Shown here piece by piece: positions 46,659 through 59,087 of a stretch of DNA of 64,000 nt. The translations under genes and the position numbers were made by a program. Each line of letters begins with the position of its first letter. The stretch's first letter is position 1. Location: assembly GCF_958979055.1 (NCBI RefSeq), contig NC_084889.1:2790001-2854000 (forward strand). Direction: 5' to 3'. The notes beneath the pieces are model-generated. The model did no database searches, was not told the DNA's origin, and was given only the letters and a program-made list of their open reading frames with translations. The DNA comes from Alnus glutinosa. Taxonomy: Eukaryota; Streptophyta; Magnoliopsida; Fagales; Betulaceae.

Positions 46659-49600
46659 ATGGCGCAGGGAAGACCGAGGTGGGGATGTTCGTACAAGAAA
46701 ACCACTCTGCTCGTTTGCTCGATCAACATTTTCATCGCCCTCTACGTTCTTCGCTCTCTGTATTCTTCTCTCTACATCTACTCCGGTAAAGTCTCAAGAA
46801 ACAGTAAGTCTCTGTTTTCCCTTCCATCTCTTTGAGCTATTGGTTGTTCTTGTTATTTTGGGAATACCCAATTAATTTTTGGGGATTTTATGAAGACCCA
46901 GTTCCAAAATTTAAAATTTTGCTGATTTTTCAGCTGTTAACTATACCCCGGATCAGATTAGGAAAATGGAGGAATCGATTCGGATTCGGAGAGCGTCCGA
47001 ACCGTTGGAGCTTGTTAAACTGGTAGGATCCATTTCGGTACATGTTTTTCCATGTGATTGAAATATTGGGTATTGCTTCCTTAATGGTTTCACTGAAACT
47101 CGTTGTTATGGGCCAAAAGGTAAAGGAACTAAAGAAGGAGCTTTCTAGAGGAGAGGCTGTGGTTGAACTGCCACGGTCTTTGAAAGAGAAGATCACCGAT
47201 GAGATTTTGGAGAGGTTGAAAAGCTTGAATGGCAGCGCCAACGCTACTGAGCAACGAGGTCAGTGAACTTTAACTGCCTTGTAGTGTCGTTTTTATAATT
47301 AGGAAGAAATTGTTTACAATCTATTACATGGTTGATGATTTACGGAAACATTTTATCAGTGATGTTTTAGGATGTGGCAATACCAATATTTTAATAGGTA
47401 CCCTAACTAAAATCCTAATGCTCTAGGCCTATTATACATTTCCAATAACTAAATCCCTTCGTGTTTTTGTATCAACATGTTTCGTGCTTTCCTGCTTCAA
47501 GTTCACATTCCATCCTTGTTCTGTTTTTTTTTTTTAAAAAAGCCAAATCATACTGTCTGTTCCAATTATAATTTTAGAATAATGTTATGTTGAAAAACTG
47601 AAAGGCTGTAGTCGCTTATACAAACTATGAGGTTTTTGAATGCGAATGGACTCACATCGAAATTCTCTCTCAACCTGTTCTGTGGTTTTGATACTCCATG
47701 GAGTTAGAGAATCATTGGAGATGACACACTTATTGTATCTTTGAAATCTTCATTGATTCTTTGCATTTTCTGTTGTAATTCTTTACGGAATTTATAGACA
47801 TATATTTTGAGGTCTCAATATCATGTTACAGAATACTCTTTCATTTCTGTCTGCAATCTGATCACTCCTTGCGTTACTTTCCTGCTTAGTAGTTGATGAT
47901 GCCACGCTTAATATTTGTAACTTGTAATTAGTTTTAGCCAGATAGTTTGGAATATGGTGGATAGCATACACTAATTAGTCCTTATCCTCTTTATTTTCTT
48001 TTGGTAATTTTATTTTTTCTCTTTCTCAACAACCCAGATTAATTCTAATGGAGGCATTCAAAATGCGAATGGTTTTGGTGTTGTGTATTTCTCTCTCTGT
48101 CTGGAAATAATTTAGTGTCGTGTTTAGAAAGTTGAGCATAAACCTTAATGGTCTAAGGTTGTGTTGATGCCACTTGGAGAGTGGAGAGTGTTTGGGAGGC
48201 CTGGGGGTTGGAGAATGTGAAATTGCGTCTTCTTCTTCTTCTTTTTTTTTTGGCAAAAAGTAAAACAATCTCAATATAATCGTAGAGGGGCGCAACCCAA
48301 GTACACAATGAGTATATAAGAGAGACCCCAAATTAGGGAGAAAAAAAAGAACGAAATTTCTGTTTTAGTTCCATTTGGATAAATTTGTCCCTCAAACTTT
48401 TTAGGTTGTATCAATTTTGATAGCCTAATGGGTCCCCTCATTCGTAAATAGTAAATTCTTTGCTTCTACGTCCTCAACAACTTTACCCTAGTACTGACCC
48501 ACACATTTCACCATCTAGTATAGTTACATGATATGATTTTAAGTTGTAGATATACTGCAGAAGTTTGCAAGTAATTGCACTTTGGGCTGGGGTTGTATTC
48601 TACTTGTACTTTATCTGATATTAATCTTGACTGTTCCACCCTTCAACTCCTCTGCCAAGCCTGGTCTAGTTAATCACTTTTATCCTTCAAATGTGAGCAA
48701 GAGTGCAGCCAGATCAGTAGTAAATACAGCTAAAATTGTTCGAATTTTGGGAATAAAGGCTTCATTTTCAGGTTGTAGCTTAGCTATCTCCACCTACACT
48801 AATTCTAGATGTCTCCTTGGACACCAGCTGTGCCTCTGTCTCTTCTAACCTGCACCCTTCTTACTGCTTCTGAACATCCGTAACCACAACCAATATTGCT
48901 ACTGCAATGCCATTATTGTTGGTGCTCCCAATCTTGACGCCCTCACCTCCATGACCACCTCCATTGCTGTGATTGCCTACTGTAAAACACTCTTTCCACC
49001 ACAATGTCACTACCATTTCTACAATGAAAGCCACAATGCACCCAGACACTTGCGGGTAAGGTGTATAACACTCTTTCCTCCTCCTTGAGACTGCCATTGC
49101 TTTTACCACCAGTATTTATAGTCCCAATGCTATCAGCCCTAGAAACTACAGTATCACCAAATTTTTAGTGTCGTAATGTTGCCTCCATTACTGTCACACA
49201 ATTGGCACCTACTCAGGAGCAACTTATGTTACTGCCCCTTCATGACCTCAGATCTTCTTTCTTCTCTGTTTAACAAAGCAACTTTAGTCAACAACTATGA
49301 AATTTATTTGGAAAAAACTCCCCTATACTTTCTCTTGTCTAAAAGAAGCAGGAAATGGTGGTTAGAGTATTTGAAGATGAAGGGGGAATTAGAGTTTAAA
49401 AGCAAATTATGGTATGTTGAAGGGTTTTAGGAATGGAATGGAACCTTAAACATTGCATTGCTTAGATTGTTGAGTGAACGCCGTAAGCTGTCAAGTTAAT
49501 TCATTGACTGTAAATGAAAGAAGCAAGTGAACTTAGCCAAAACCAGGAAATGTCCACTGAACTGCAATTTGGTTTTAGTTTGTTGAATGTTTCTGACGTG

Positions 49601-52600
49601 ACTTTATTTTGATGCCTGTGTCTGAGTTTACCTTGTGACTGAGTGCCTCTAACCAAAACACTTGGTAAAATTATGGTTAAAAGTTTCTTTTTGAATCGTA
49701 ATTGATCTATCGGAGATCCAATGTGACGTTGCACCTGTCAAATTTGTTGTTTTTTAGTTTACTGCTCACTGGCTCTGACGTCTAACCTTTATGTATGTGT
49801 TTAGCTGTTCAATGTTAGATTTTCTGGTGAAATATAGTGCATAATCTGTGAATGTGTGGAGTGAACTTGGGACTGGGTTCCAGAATATAATTTTTTATTA
49901 CCTTGCAACAAGGAACTTGTGATTAGAATGATAATTTGTGGAAAATGCCCCTAGGTCACATTATTCCTAATGATTTTTCTTTGTATAGGTGTAGTGCCGT
50001 TCACATGGATAAGGAGAATCAATGTTCAACAATTGTGTTTGTGTATCAATAAGTGAGATTATTTTTAAAGGGATGTCTTGCGGTATGGTGTTAGGTGACC
50101 TCTTTAAAAAAAATAATAATAAAAAAAGAAGGGAAAAAAAAAACTGTCCTCTTTTAGATTGGTCCAACATGAAATTTGTTCCAGTGGTTGGTGCCACCTT
50201 TCCAGTCACTATTGCTGTTGGTGGATGTTACCACCTCATGGGGGTCACAGAGGCTTGTAGGACTTCATTTTTAATGTCCATAGTGGTGCATGCTGCCAAA
50301 GAAAAACTAGAAAAAAATAAAATAAAGGAAAAGAAAAGAAAAGAAAAAAGAGAGAGAAAAAAAAGAGGCATTGTACAAATGCCACCGGAACTTGTTTTCT
50401 CCTCTTTCGGCCAACGGTGCCACTAGACTAAAAAAAAAAAAACAATACGTAGTACATAATGACTTTGTACTTTGTTGAAAAGATGAATAATTTGTGTACA
50501 CTAATTGTATCTATGGGTTCTTACTCGAGTTTTTTGTAAGTATATTCTGTTGATAAATTATATTAAAGAAAAGGCTAATTATCAGATTTTTCTTTCAAAG
50601 GAGGTAGAATGATTTAAGTTTTGCTGACTTTCTGTTATTAGTTAAGTTCCTTCATTCTCTTGTACTAGAAAATAACTTTTGAGGTTGATAGGATAATGGT
50701 GATGATAGTTAAGTTTATGACAACAATTTAATTTAAAGTATTGGCTTCTTGCCTGATTTTTTTAAAGAAAACCTGATTCTTTATGTATTACATCACAATT
50801 GAAGATTAGCTGTGTCAAATATGTGGATATGCATGCACATAAATATGTCTGATATCTTTGTCTCTTTGTCAAAGCATTTGAGCACATAAAAAATCTTTGT
50901 AGTTTTTTGCACAAATTTTTCTTCAGAAATGCTACATGTACTTAAATTTTTACAAAGGAAACCTTACTAAGATGATGTGGAGCTTATTCATTGGTATTCG
51001 TATCATTTCTTTTTATTAATTGTTTTGATCATCTCCAATGAATAAGCTCCATATCAGTTAGTAAGGCTCTCATTGTAAAAATTTAAGTACATGTAGCATT
51101 TCTCAAGAAAAGAAATGCATGTAGTTCTGGGAATAATTGCGTTGTGCAAATACAAACTGGTGCTTCTATAATCTGTTAAACCTAGCAGTGTCATGAAACT
51201 TGAATTTATTATCTGAAATAAGGTGTGGAATATATATCCAGAATGTTTTACCATGATATGATTTTATCAATCACTTGACTGTTTTAATTAGTAATATGCA
51301 AACCCTTAGTGTGCAAAATTAAAATGAATGCTAAATATAGTCATAAAAAGGAGCAAAGCTACTGTTTCATGCGTGTAGGTGTGAAAATTACATGTCTATC
51401 TTTTACCTTTATATTATAGTGGTTGCAGTTTAACAATGAAGTGCACACCTGCCGTAGCGAACCCTTGTACCCAACTTTTGCTGGATTAAAAATACATTGC
51501 ATCCTTCTCTACCTCAAAAACTTTTGCCAAACTGAAAATACATTGCATCCTTCTCTACCTCGAAAACTTTTGCCCCCAAGAGTGCATAATTTTGACCACT
51601 TCTGAAACTATAACCTTGGTAAAGTACTAATTTTTATGTTTACCACAGGGTGGCCACACTCTCGGAAGCACTTATTAGCTGCTGGTAACATAGATAACTA
51701 AATTTCATTAGACAATAAGCTAAATAAAATCTTTCTCAAATACTCAGGGTGCTGTGGTAATTACAAATTTTAGTCTGTCTACTATTGGCTCATTCTTGCC
51801 ACTTACCCTGTCAGTATTGTTCTCTTAAATAAACAGAAGCAGTTGAAAGCTGGCGCAGGAAAAAACTAGAAGAAGCTAAGCAATTAACCTTTGAGAGAGG
51901 GACTTTGAATTCAACTATTCCACATGGGGAAGCTGGTATGGACTTTGCTTTCAGAGGTTGTGTGGTATTTGAGTCTATTTGTATGCAGAAAGCATTTCAG
52001 ACCCATCATTCTTGAGTCTTTACGGGACACTAGTAAAATCATTCCTTGACTGATGGCTAATATTCTGAATTGCTCTCTTGTAGGGATTCTAGTAAGAGCC
52101 TTGGAGTCTGATTGGGCAGTGCTATCAGAAGAAATTGGCCTTTGGATACCTGTTGAAGCCATTAACAAAGAACATGATGATAAACCTGAGGGTCAAGAAG
52201 AGTTAGGTAATTTATTCTCTCCCTCTCAACACCCTTTCTTTTACAACCCCTAAAAAACCCCGGTTCTAAATTTCCTTTTTGGGAAGCTAAAAATCACATG
52301 GCACGTGTCTGCTAGATTTTTAAAATGTATTATATATATGTTTTCTTAGGTGGAAATGTATAATACCATTCACTGAGCTTTATTTTTTTTTTCTCCAGAG
52401 GATCAAATTTTACCCGGCAGGCCAATTCCACTTGAATGCCATACTGAACTTCATACAGATTATGGCGGTGCAGCTGTTAGATGGGGCCTTACCCACCATA
52501 AAGAAAGTGCAGCTGAGTGCTGTCAAGCTTGCTTGGATCATGCTAAACGTGCCAGGCCAGGTGAAAAGAAATGTAATATATGGGTTTATTGCCCATCTGA

Positions 52601-52916
52601 GGATGGGTGCCATTCTCCAGACATCTATCAACACAAGCATCAGGAATGCTGGCTGAAATATGTAAGTAATCAGCCTATCTCTTCACTATGTTGGCACCAT
52701 ATCTTCTTCTTTCTTCCATCAAATTTCAGTATTTGCTCATTTACATTGGATTTTCTTCCAGATTCAGTCCAGTCTAATACTCTTGGTTTACCGATCAAAA
52801 TGCAGGCGGAAAAGCCCAAAGTAAGCTTTAAGGACAAGTATCCTGACTCATATAGAAATTCACACCCAAATGCACCTTTTGTTGTACCATGGGTTTCTGG
52901 AATTGTCAGTGCATGA
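46659..52916 (+). CDS. Type II membrane protein with eight-Cys Apple/PAN-like domain
   Basis: Seven exons are 46659-46803, 46934-47022, 47120-47258, 51837-51935, 52084-52206, 52399-52661 and 52806-52916; all junctions are GT-AG and the phases close to 322 residues. The start is MAQGRPRWGCSYKK at the first ATG in a good context. Residues 15-38 form one hydrophobic segment, with a basic flank before it, predicting a signal anchor with the C-terminus in the lumen or outside. Residues 45-200 are charged and helical (KMEESIRIRRASEPLELVKL). Residues 209-286, nearly all in exon 6, hold eight cysteines in the pattern C..CC..C..C..C..C..C with NIWVYCPSEDGC, like a PAN/Apple module held by disulphides. 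The end is VVPWVSGIVSA. Close relatives exist across land plants as uncharacterised proteins; no function is known to me. Intron 3 (4.6 kb) contains repeats and no visible nested gene. Confidence 0.88.
48240..48340 (-). mobile_element. LINE 3'-tail fragment in intron 3
   Basis: On the minus strand this reads 'actcattgtgtacttgggtt', then 'gcgcccctctacg', 'ttttactttttgcc' and an A-rich tail. This is the usual wording of 3' ends of L1-type plant LINEs. It is a short 5'-truncated copy. Confidence 0.5.
50925..51103. mobile_element. MITE with 65-70-bp inverted arms in intron 3
   Basis: AGAAATGCTACATGTACTTA at the left is repeated inverted at the right end, with the match continuing through 'aaatttttaca' and 'gagcttattcattgg'. 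A loop of about 40 bp joins the arms. The few mismatches suggest a fairly recent insertion. No target duplication could be assigned with confidence. Confidence 0.8.
51492..51584. repeat. 46-bp tandem duplication
   Basis: Two copies of a unit starting 'atacattgcatccttctcta', 46 bp apart, with one or two differences, in intron 3 of the Apple-domain gene. Confidence 0.8.
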
Positions 52917-55900
52917 TTGGATTTGCCAAAATTGGAAAACAATTGGCATAGGCTTGTAAGCTGCAGGTTGTGTTGCCACTGGGAACAAGCATGAATCTTG
53001 CTCCACTGAATTACACATAATCCGCTCCTTATTCTTTGTATTTGGGGAAAAAAAGAGAAAAAGGGAGGAGAGATGAGATGAAGGCAGGGGGTTGGGGATG
53101 GTATAGTTCCATTTTTCTTTTGTGAGTCAATTTTGTAACACTGCTTGTGGTTCTCTTGGTGCCGATAATCTTAAGTTGAGAAATCTGGTGCCAAGGCAAG
53201 GTGAAATCATTTAGACATGAGAACGATTTATGTGGATTTAATACGATTCATTGTAGTCGGGATGTGAATTAATGCATGAAAAAGATTCATTGTTATGGGA
53301 TGTGAATACTTGGGCACTGATGCTTGCTGATCCCTCTCTCTCTCTCAATATCATAAGGTGTGATTGTGCAGATAATGTCCCTGCAGTTGCAATGAGGCCA
53401 AACGTGGACTGCAAGGCATACTCAGAATTAGTCTGATGTATAAGCCAGCTGCCAGCCTATGCTTGCCAAAGAGAATGAAGCTTGGACTAGAGCTTGTTAG
53501 CTTGAACGTTTTGGTCTAGTGAACTACTATCGAGTAGATAATTTTAAAATCTTATCAATTAAAAGTAAAGAAAAAATATAGGGAAAAATGTTAAATTGGT
53601 CCCTTTGGTTTGGAGTTTTGACAAATAGCTCCATAAGGTTTAAAAGTTCTTCTTGTTAGAAAAGTTGACATAATTTGTTAATGTACTACATCGGCACCAA
53701 TTATATTGTGACACACATTACTTACAGTAAAAAAAATTACATATATAAGAAAAAATAAAATGGAAGCGGTGGTCAAGCCACCCCAAGACCTAATGGCATA
53801 TTGAAATATTCTTCAATATGCCATTACAATGCGTTTTGAATCGCATGTTATCTTGGATTATCAAGAATTTATATTTCTATAAACATCTTTAACCAAACTT
53901 TATATGCTTAAAATCAAGACTAATGCTACATAATTGGATATAAATGTTTTGTTAATTAGGACGGATCTAAAGGCTACTAAATCACGACATGTCAACTTTG
54001 TAAAATATTTATAGGATATTTGTATGGTATGTAACATTGGTCTAAAATTATGACTTGGAATGCTACACATCCTCCTCATGACCTTCTTCCATCCTCGAGT
54101 AATTCTAGACATCATATTCATGTCACTCTAATAATGATATGACTTTTAAAATTATTATTTTATCAAAATTCAATAATGATATATCACAAATCTAATGGTG
54201 ATTTTAAAAGCCATATCATTATTAGAGCGATCCAAGAAGGACATAGGTATGACGAATAAAATTATTTTATATCCTCTCACTTTTGAAAATCATCATTGAA
54301 TCCGTGGGGTTCATGTGAGTCCCCCATATAAACTCTACAAATCTAATGGTGATTTTTAAAAGTAGGAGAATGAAAGGAGGACCTCGAGAAAATAAATAAT
54401 TTTTCTAATGACAAACACTTACCATCGAACTGCTTTAGATGTAATAATAATTTTTAATGAGGGGTTTGATTTAAAGGAAGGTTTTTTTTTTTTTTTTGGG
54501 GGTTTTAACCAGAATAATAACAGAAACAACGGTTCAATAGTCAATTGGCAATTATAGGTCAAGATGGTGAGTTAATGGTGAACAAAAATTAATCCAATCG
54601 TTGATTGGTACTGCGAACTACGTGAAATAAAAATCTACTTTTTTTTAACAAAGCTGATCTAAAACAATGGCAAAGATCTCCCTTTAAAGTACAGGCGGGC
54701 TGCCCTTGGTATCTACGAGATTGAGACACTCTGACTGTCTCCCTCTTGAACAAGTTCAATTGCCGGCGACCAGGCGAGATGATATTGGTATGATTTCTAT
54801 ACCCTTATCTTTTCCTGCTTCTACTTACATTTTAGGAGCTATGCGAAAATCCCAAAAATTATTGCTTTGGCTGAAAGTTGAAATTACAACTTAGAATGCT
54901 GAGAGATTGATTATTGGAGTATTTTTGTTGGTAATTCTTTAGGGGATTCTTTTGTATGCTTCTGTATAATTAGGTCTTCTTCTATCAATAAAATTTTCAC
55001 TTTACTAAAGAAAAAAAAAGGGATCTTTGGAATTTTATTATGGAGGAGTTATTCTCTAGGAAAAGGGTTTTTGGTTGTAGACAAAATAACGATAAGCTTA
55101 TGGGTTTTTGATTTATTTTTCTTTTTCGTTTACTGTTTGGAATATTTTCTGGGCGATCAAACAGGGGACGAGAAAGTTTATGTGTAATTTTTCTGTTTTC
55201 GAGATTTGGGTGTTCTAATTTTGCTGAAAAAAATCGAAATTATCCTTGGTTTTTGTTTTTAAGATTACTTCTTCAACGTTTTTGGTTACTTTAACTATGT
55301 TGCCTCTCTGCAGCTTTCTGTAACTGTTGTCTTCTGTATTTCCTGTTTGACTTGTGGACCTTGCCATTAGATAATTAAGGAGATCTGCTGTGTTACAGTG
55401 TTAGATATTGAGATTAGGATACTAAGAGATCAGCCTTTTCATTCTGGGGTATCGGAGGGATTGTATGATTCGAGCTTTTTTCTTTTCATGCTTTTCCGAA
55501 GGTCACTCTCCCTTTTCCAAAGGAAGAAGTTGGAATGCTTTTTTTCCTTCGGCAGATGAAATATTTAGGATTTATCTTGATTTAAGCTGCACAGATTGGT
55601 TAGTTTAAGGACCGGGGTTTGCATCTGTATGACTAGCATAAGGAGTTTATTTGTGTTAGAATCAGTTGAAGCCTTTATGTAGGACCACTTTGTGCCCAGA
55701 AACAAGTCACTGCTTTGACAACTAGAGGATTCAAAGGATGAAGGGGATTGTGCAAAAATGTGTATCTTGCCATTTTATTTTGGGGGGGGGGGGTGGGTGG
55801 GTGGGGGGTTCACCAGTTTTTCCTCTATGAATCCTTCCTGTGAATCAAAAGTCACATATAGAAGATACAATGGTTGGTACCAAATGAAAGTGGTTGGGGA

Positions 55901-56151
55901 GACATTGGTGATTGGAAAACCATGCTGAGGGTTTCAGTAGTTTCTCATTGCCCAAGCTTCTATGGAAATCTTTCTTTTACCGAGTAGTGCAGAAATTTGT
56001 AAATTCAGCCACTTCTCTTAGTGGTTGATCTAGAAATCATTTGCTATTGCTTTGGTTATTAAGATAAAGAATAAGTAAATATTCCCTCATAGAATCTCTT
56101 CATTGCATTTGCAGTGAAAAAAGATATCTGATAACAAGCAACCTTCCGATC
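52917..56151. other. Intergenic DNA before DPH4
   Basis: The first few hundred bases are the 3' UTR of the Apple-domain gene. At 53580-53800 is a half copy of the hairpin-element family ('gggaaaaatgttaaattggt'). At about 54690-55018 is a segment ending AATAAAATTTTCACTTTACT plus oligo(A), probably a retroposed tail. An acceptor-like TTTGCAG at 56108-56114 upstream of the DPH4 ATG suggests a 5'-UTR intron, whose first exon could lie anywhere to the left. Confidence 0.4.
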
Positions 56152-56700
56152 ATGCTTCTTGGTGAGAACTCCATTGTGGAAACCCACTACGAAGTTTTAT
56201 CTGTGAAAGAAGGTGCAAGCTATGAAGAAATTCGTACAAGCTACCGATCTGCCATCTTAAACTCTCATCCTGATAAGTTACAGAAGACATCTGAGGCATC
56301 CAAGCCTGACCATGAGTCAAGGGAAAGATTTTTGAAGGTACAAAGAGCTTGGGAAGTCCTCAGCAATTTGAGCTCACGGGCAGTTTATGATAGTGAGTTG
56401 CGAGCTCTGAGACAGGATGCTGTAACTGCAGATGATGTTAGTTTGAATGATATGATGGTTGAAGATGCTGGAGAAGCCTTGGAGTTCTTTTACCAGTGTC
56501 GATGTGGTGACTACTTCTCTGTTGATTCTCTGGATCTGGAAAAATTGGGGTATGTATTGTTGAGAGATAGGAATAAGATTTTTTTGCAGACACCAGATGC
56601 TTCACCTGCATCGTTGGTTCTTCCTTGTGGGTCTTGTTCTTTGAAAGTTCGTCTACTGATTAATTCGGACATTTGTGTTCCAATTGATGATCAAATATGA
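56152..56700 (+). CDS. DPH4: DPH4, J-domain protein of diphthamide synthesis
   Basis: DPH4 (DNAJC24-type) delivers electrons or iron to the DPH1/DPH2 enzyme that starts diphthamide formation on elongation factor 2. The coding region is intronless, 182 residues, from the ATG at 56152. Residues 11-80 are a J domain (THYEVLSVKEGASYEEIRTS) with the Hsp70-stimulating HPD at 39-41. After an acidic linker comes a CSL zinc finger whose four ligands are visible: C116, C118 (QCRCGDYF) and C159, C162 (LPCGSCSLKVRL). This J-domain plus CSL combination is specific to DPH4, and the length matches Arabidopsis At4g10130. Confidence 0.93.
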   Translation: MLLGENSIVETHYEVLSVKEGASYEEIRTSYRSAILNSHPDKLQKTSEASKPDHESRERFLKVQRAWEVLSNLSSRAVYDSELRALRQDAVTADDVSLNDMMVEDAGEALEFFYQCRCGDYFSVDSLDLEKLGYVLLRDRNKIFLQTPDASPASLVLPCGSCSLKVRLLINSDICVPIDDQI

Positions 56701-57694
56701 TTATTATGTTCACTAGTTTTTGTGCTTGGTTTGACTATTGCTGGATGGTTGTGGAAAAGCTTATAAATTTGACGACTGCCGCGTATAACTTGTTCTTGAA
56801 TTTGTGACATGTTTTTTCTTTCCCCATGTTTTCCAGGCAGTCAGTTAAAGAAAATCTGCCGTTGGGTAAAACGCTTTAAAACTGCTACTCTATGCTGTTA
56901 ACGAACAATGTAAATTTTTTTCAAATACACATAACATATACCAGCAATACTATACTCCTATACATATTCCGATAACATCTACCTGAGGACTTGATATCAA
57001 TTTAAGATGTATTTCTCCCATTTTCACTCCTGAACTACGGCTTATGAAGCTTTTGATTTGATGGGATTTGCTAAATCACTGGTTTTAAAAGCTTAAATTT
57101 TTTTAGATAACCGGTGATCGAACATGGTATTAAAACAGAGATCTTGAGTTTGAATTATATTTTCGTAGTTTACTTAAGCTTTTGAAATAATTGGTAATTT
57201 AAGAGAACTCAATATATCTGATTTGGGTTTATTTACAAGGTCGTAAATGCAACCTAAAAAGTAAACCTAAGCTCTCTGCGAAGCTAACCAGCCAGATGCC
57301 AAAGAACATGTAGAAATTGACTGGCAAAGAAGTGTGGGTAATCTAAAATCTCATTTGGGCGTGGTGTAAATCAAACATTAGCGGATAGAGATATTAAGCA
57401 TTGGAGATCAGTTGGGTTAGTTAATACTCCACTATCAAGTCTCAATGCCCTGCTAATAGTGATGTAGATGGTCATAATTGAAGGAAATTTTTTTCAACTC
57501 AATTTATAAATTTGTCATTTATTTCTTAACATGTCAGGAATACATGATTTTTTTAATTAGCATGCGATAAGCATATGGCAAATTTAACTTCTCACATGTT
57601 CAGGGATGTATGACCAATTTCTCCAAACCAATTTAAATGAAATTTATGTCTATTGTACATAAAGAGGAATAGCCATTATCATGCTCCAACATAT

Positions 57695-57727
<33 letters not shown>

Positions 57728-58414
57728 AATTTATTTATTTGGATTGACTTGTGGGTTGGGCTCATTAGACAGACCTCGTCGGCTCATCAGCAATCCAAAC
57801 ATAATGAGAAAGAAAGGAAAGTCGATTAGGATTCCTTCATTTTTTTCTAAAAAAAAAAAATATTTGAATTATTTAATTAAAAATAATAAATAAGATTTTA
57901 ATCATCCACGGGAAAATTATTTCAGTAAATAAAATCTGAAGTACTTAATTGGCATTTAAGGCATCTTGAGATTATTAATCAACCAACCTATAAGACTGTT
58001 CAAGAACGGGACTAGGAACTTGTCGCCTCTTTGACTGATAATCACTCGAGAACGCACAGAAGCTTAGGATGTTGCAGAAGCTTCCGCCACGAATTTGAGA
58101 TACCTTAGACGCCTACTTCTCACTGCTGATTGCTGAGGTAAAGCTATCGCTTTTTCATTGTAACAAAAAAATTGGGACTATTTCCAATCTTTCGTTTCTG
58201 AGACAATTTGTTCATCCTTGGCTAAAAAGAACTTGATTTGGCAAAGGAAGTCAAATTTCATTAAAACCCAAGCAGTTCTTTGCTTAATAGAATGTGTTTC
58301 TGCATTCAAAATCGAAGCTTTCAGGACTGGAATCGGTGATTATCTCTGGGGTTGTATTGGGGGGTTATGCCTGAAAGGTAGGAGTATTGTAATTTAATTT
58401 TGCCTGAAATAGGC
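56701..58414. other. Intergenic DNA between DPH4 and the TPR-like gene
   Basis: AT-rich, with a T/A run at 57696-57730. The segment at 57080-57200 ('gataaccggtgatcgaacat', 'cttgagtttgaattat') has a tRNA-derived flavour and may be an old SINE. The right end (about 58020-58414) is the leader and promoter of the next gene; CTGAG|GTAAAG at 58135 may be a 5'-UTR intron donor. Confidence 0.35.
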
Positions 58415-58801
58415 ATGGGTTCAGAACAAAACCGCCGCTGGAGTGTTTTTGATAGGGTTAAGGTTATTCCGGCAGCGCCTGAGGCTCTCATGGCAGAGAT
58501 TGATACAGCAATTTCTAACCTTGAGTATGCCCGGGCTACGGCCTACCTTGAGCCGCCGTCTTCATCCGTTTTAAAGAATAAGAGCTTAGCTTCGAGTCCA
58601 AGGCCGCGGTATGATGCCCGAATGGCAGATGAAGCTTATAGGGCGGGATGTGCTGCCTTGGCTGCAGGCGAGCTTGATGAGGCTCTTCACTCTTTGAACA
58701 TTTCTCTTTCTAGATGCCCACCTGATAAGACCAGTGCCATTGCTAAGATTCAGTCTCTCATTTCTCTCACGTCTCAGCAGCTCCAGAAGTCTCCCAAGTG
58801 A
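58415..58801 (+). CDS. Small plant protein with TPR-like helical hairpin
   Basis: An intronless frame of 128 residues from the ATG at 58415-58417 (MGSEQNRRWSVFDRVKVIPA); an earlier in-frame TTG is not used. Residues 20-45 are helical (APEALMAEIDTAISNLEYAR). Residues 70-105 (MADEAYRAGCAALAAGELDE, then ALHSLNISLSRCPP) have the small-residue spacing of a single TPR helix pair, and the C-terminus is a third helix. Similar short proteins occur in other land plants and have no assigned role that I know. Two LINE fragments lie downstream on the opposite strand. Confidence 0.75.
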   Translation: MGSEQNRRWSVFDRVKVIPAAPEALMAEIDTAISNLEYARATAYLEPPSSSVLKNKSLASSPRPRYDARMADEAYRAGCAALAAGELDEALHSLNISLSRCPPDKTSAIAKIQSLISLTSQQLQKSPK

Positions 58802-59087
58802 ATTACTTGGTACTTTTCTATACTCTCAAATTCTGGTTCTTTTTTTTGTGTGTGTGTGTAGATTTCCGGCTTAATTTAATTAGAAGATTTGTTGGTGTTT
58901 TATAATGTGTCTCTTGAAGTTTTAATTTTTTGATCTATTGTTTTTATTTCTGTACATGCCTCATGGTGATGTTAAGTCTCTGTTTGGATTTCAGAAAGAG
59001 TGAAGAATGTAGAAAGCAAAATCACAGAAATGCTTAAGCAAGTAATCTAATTTCTTAACCAACTCAGCAATTTCCTTTCCTATTTTC
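58802..59087. other. 3' flank of the TPR-like gene
   Basis: T-rich with a (TG)n tract at 58848-58859. It is probably 3' UTR. A GT-rich site near 58857 and TTGCAG at 61919-61924 could bound a 3'-UTR intron that contains both LINEs, but this is speculative. Confidence 0.25.

Noticed and set aside
48580-49430. Short frames in intron 3 of the Apple-domain gene, one glycine-rich on the minus strand
   Set aside because: No start context, splice sites or homology support a nested gene. The composition looks like repeat-derived DNA.
54690-55018. Possible LINE or gene with a 62-codon frame
   Set aside because: It has AATAAA and an oligo(A) end like a retroposed tail, but no target duplication or recognisable domain. 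Left as a note in the intergenic entry.
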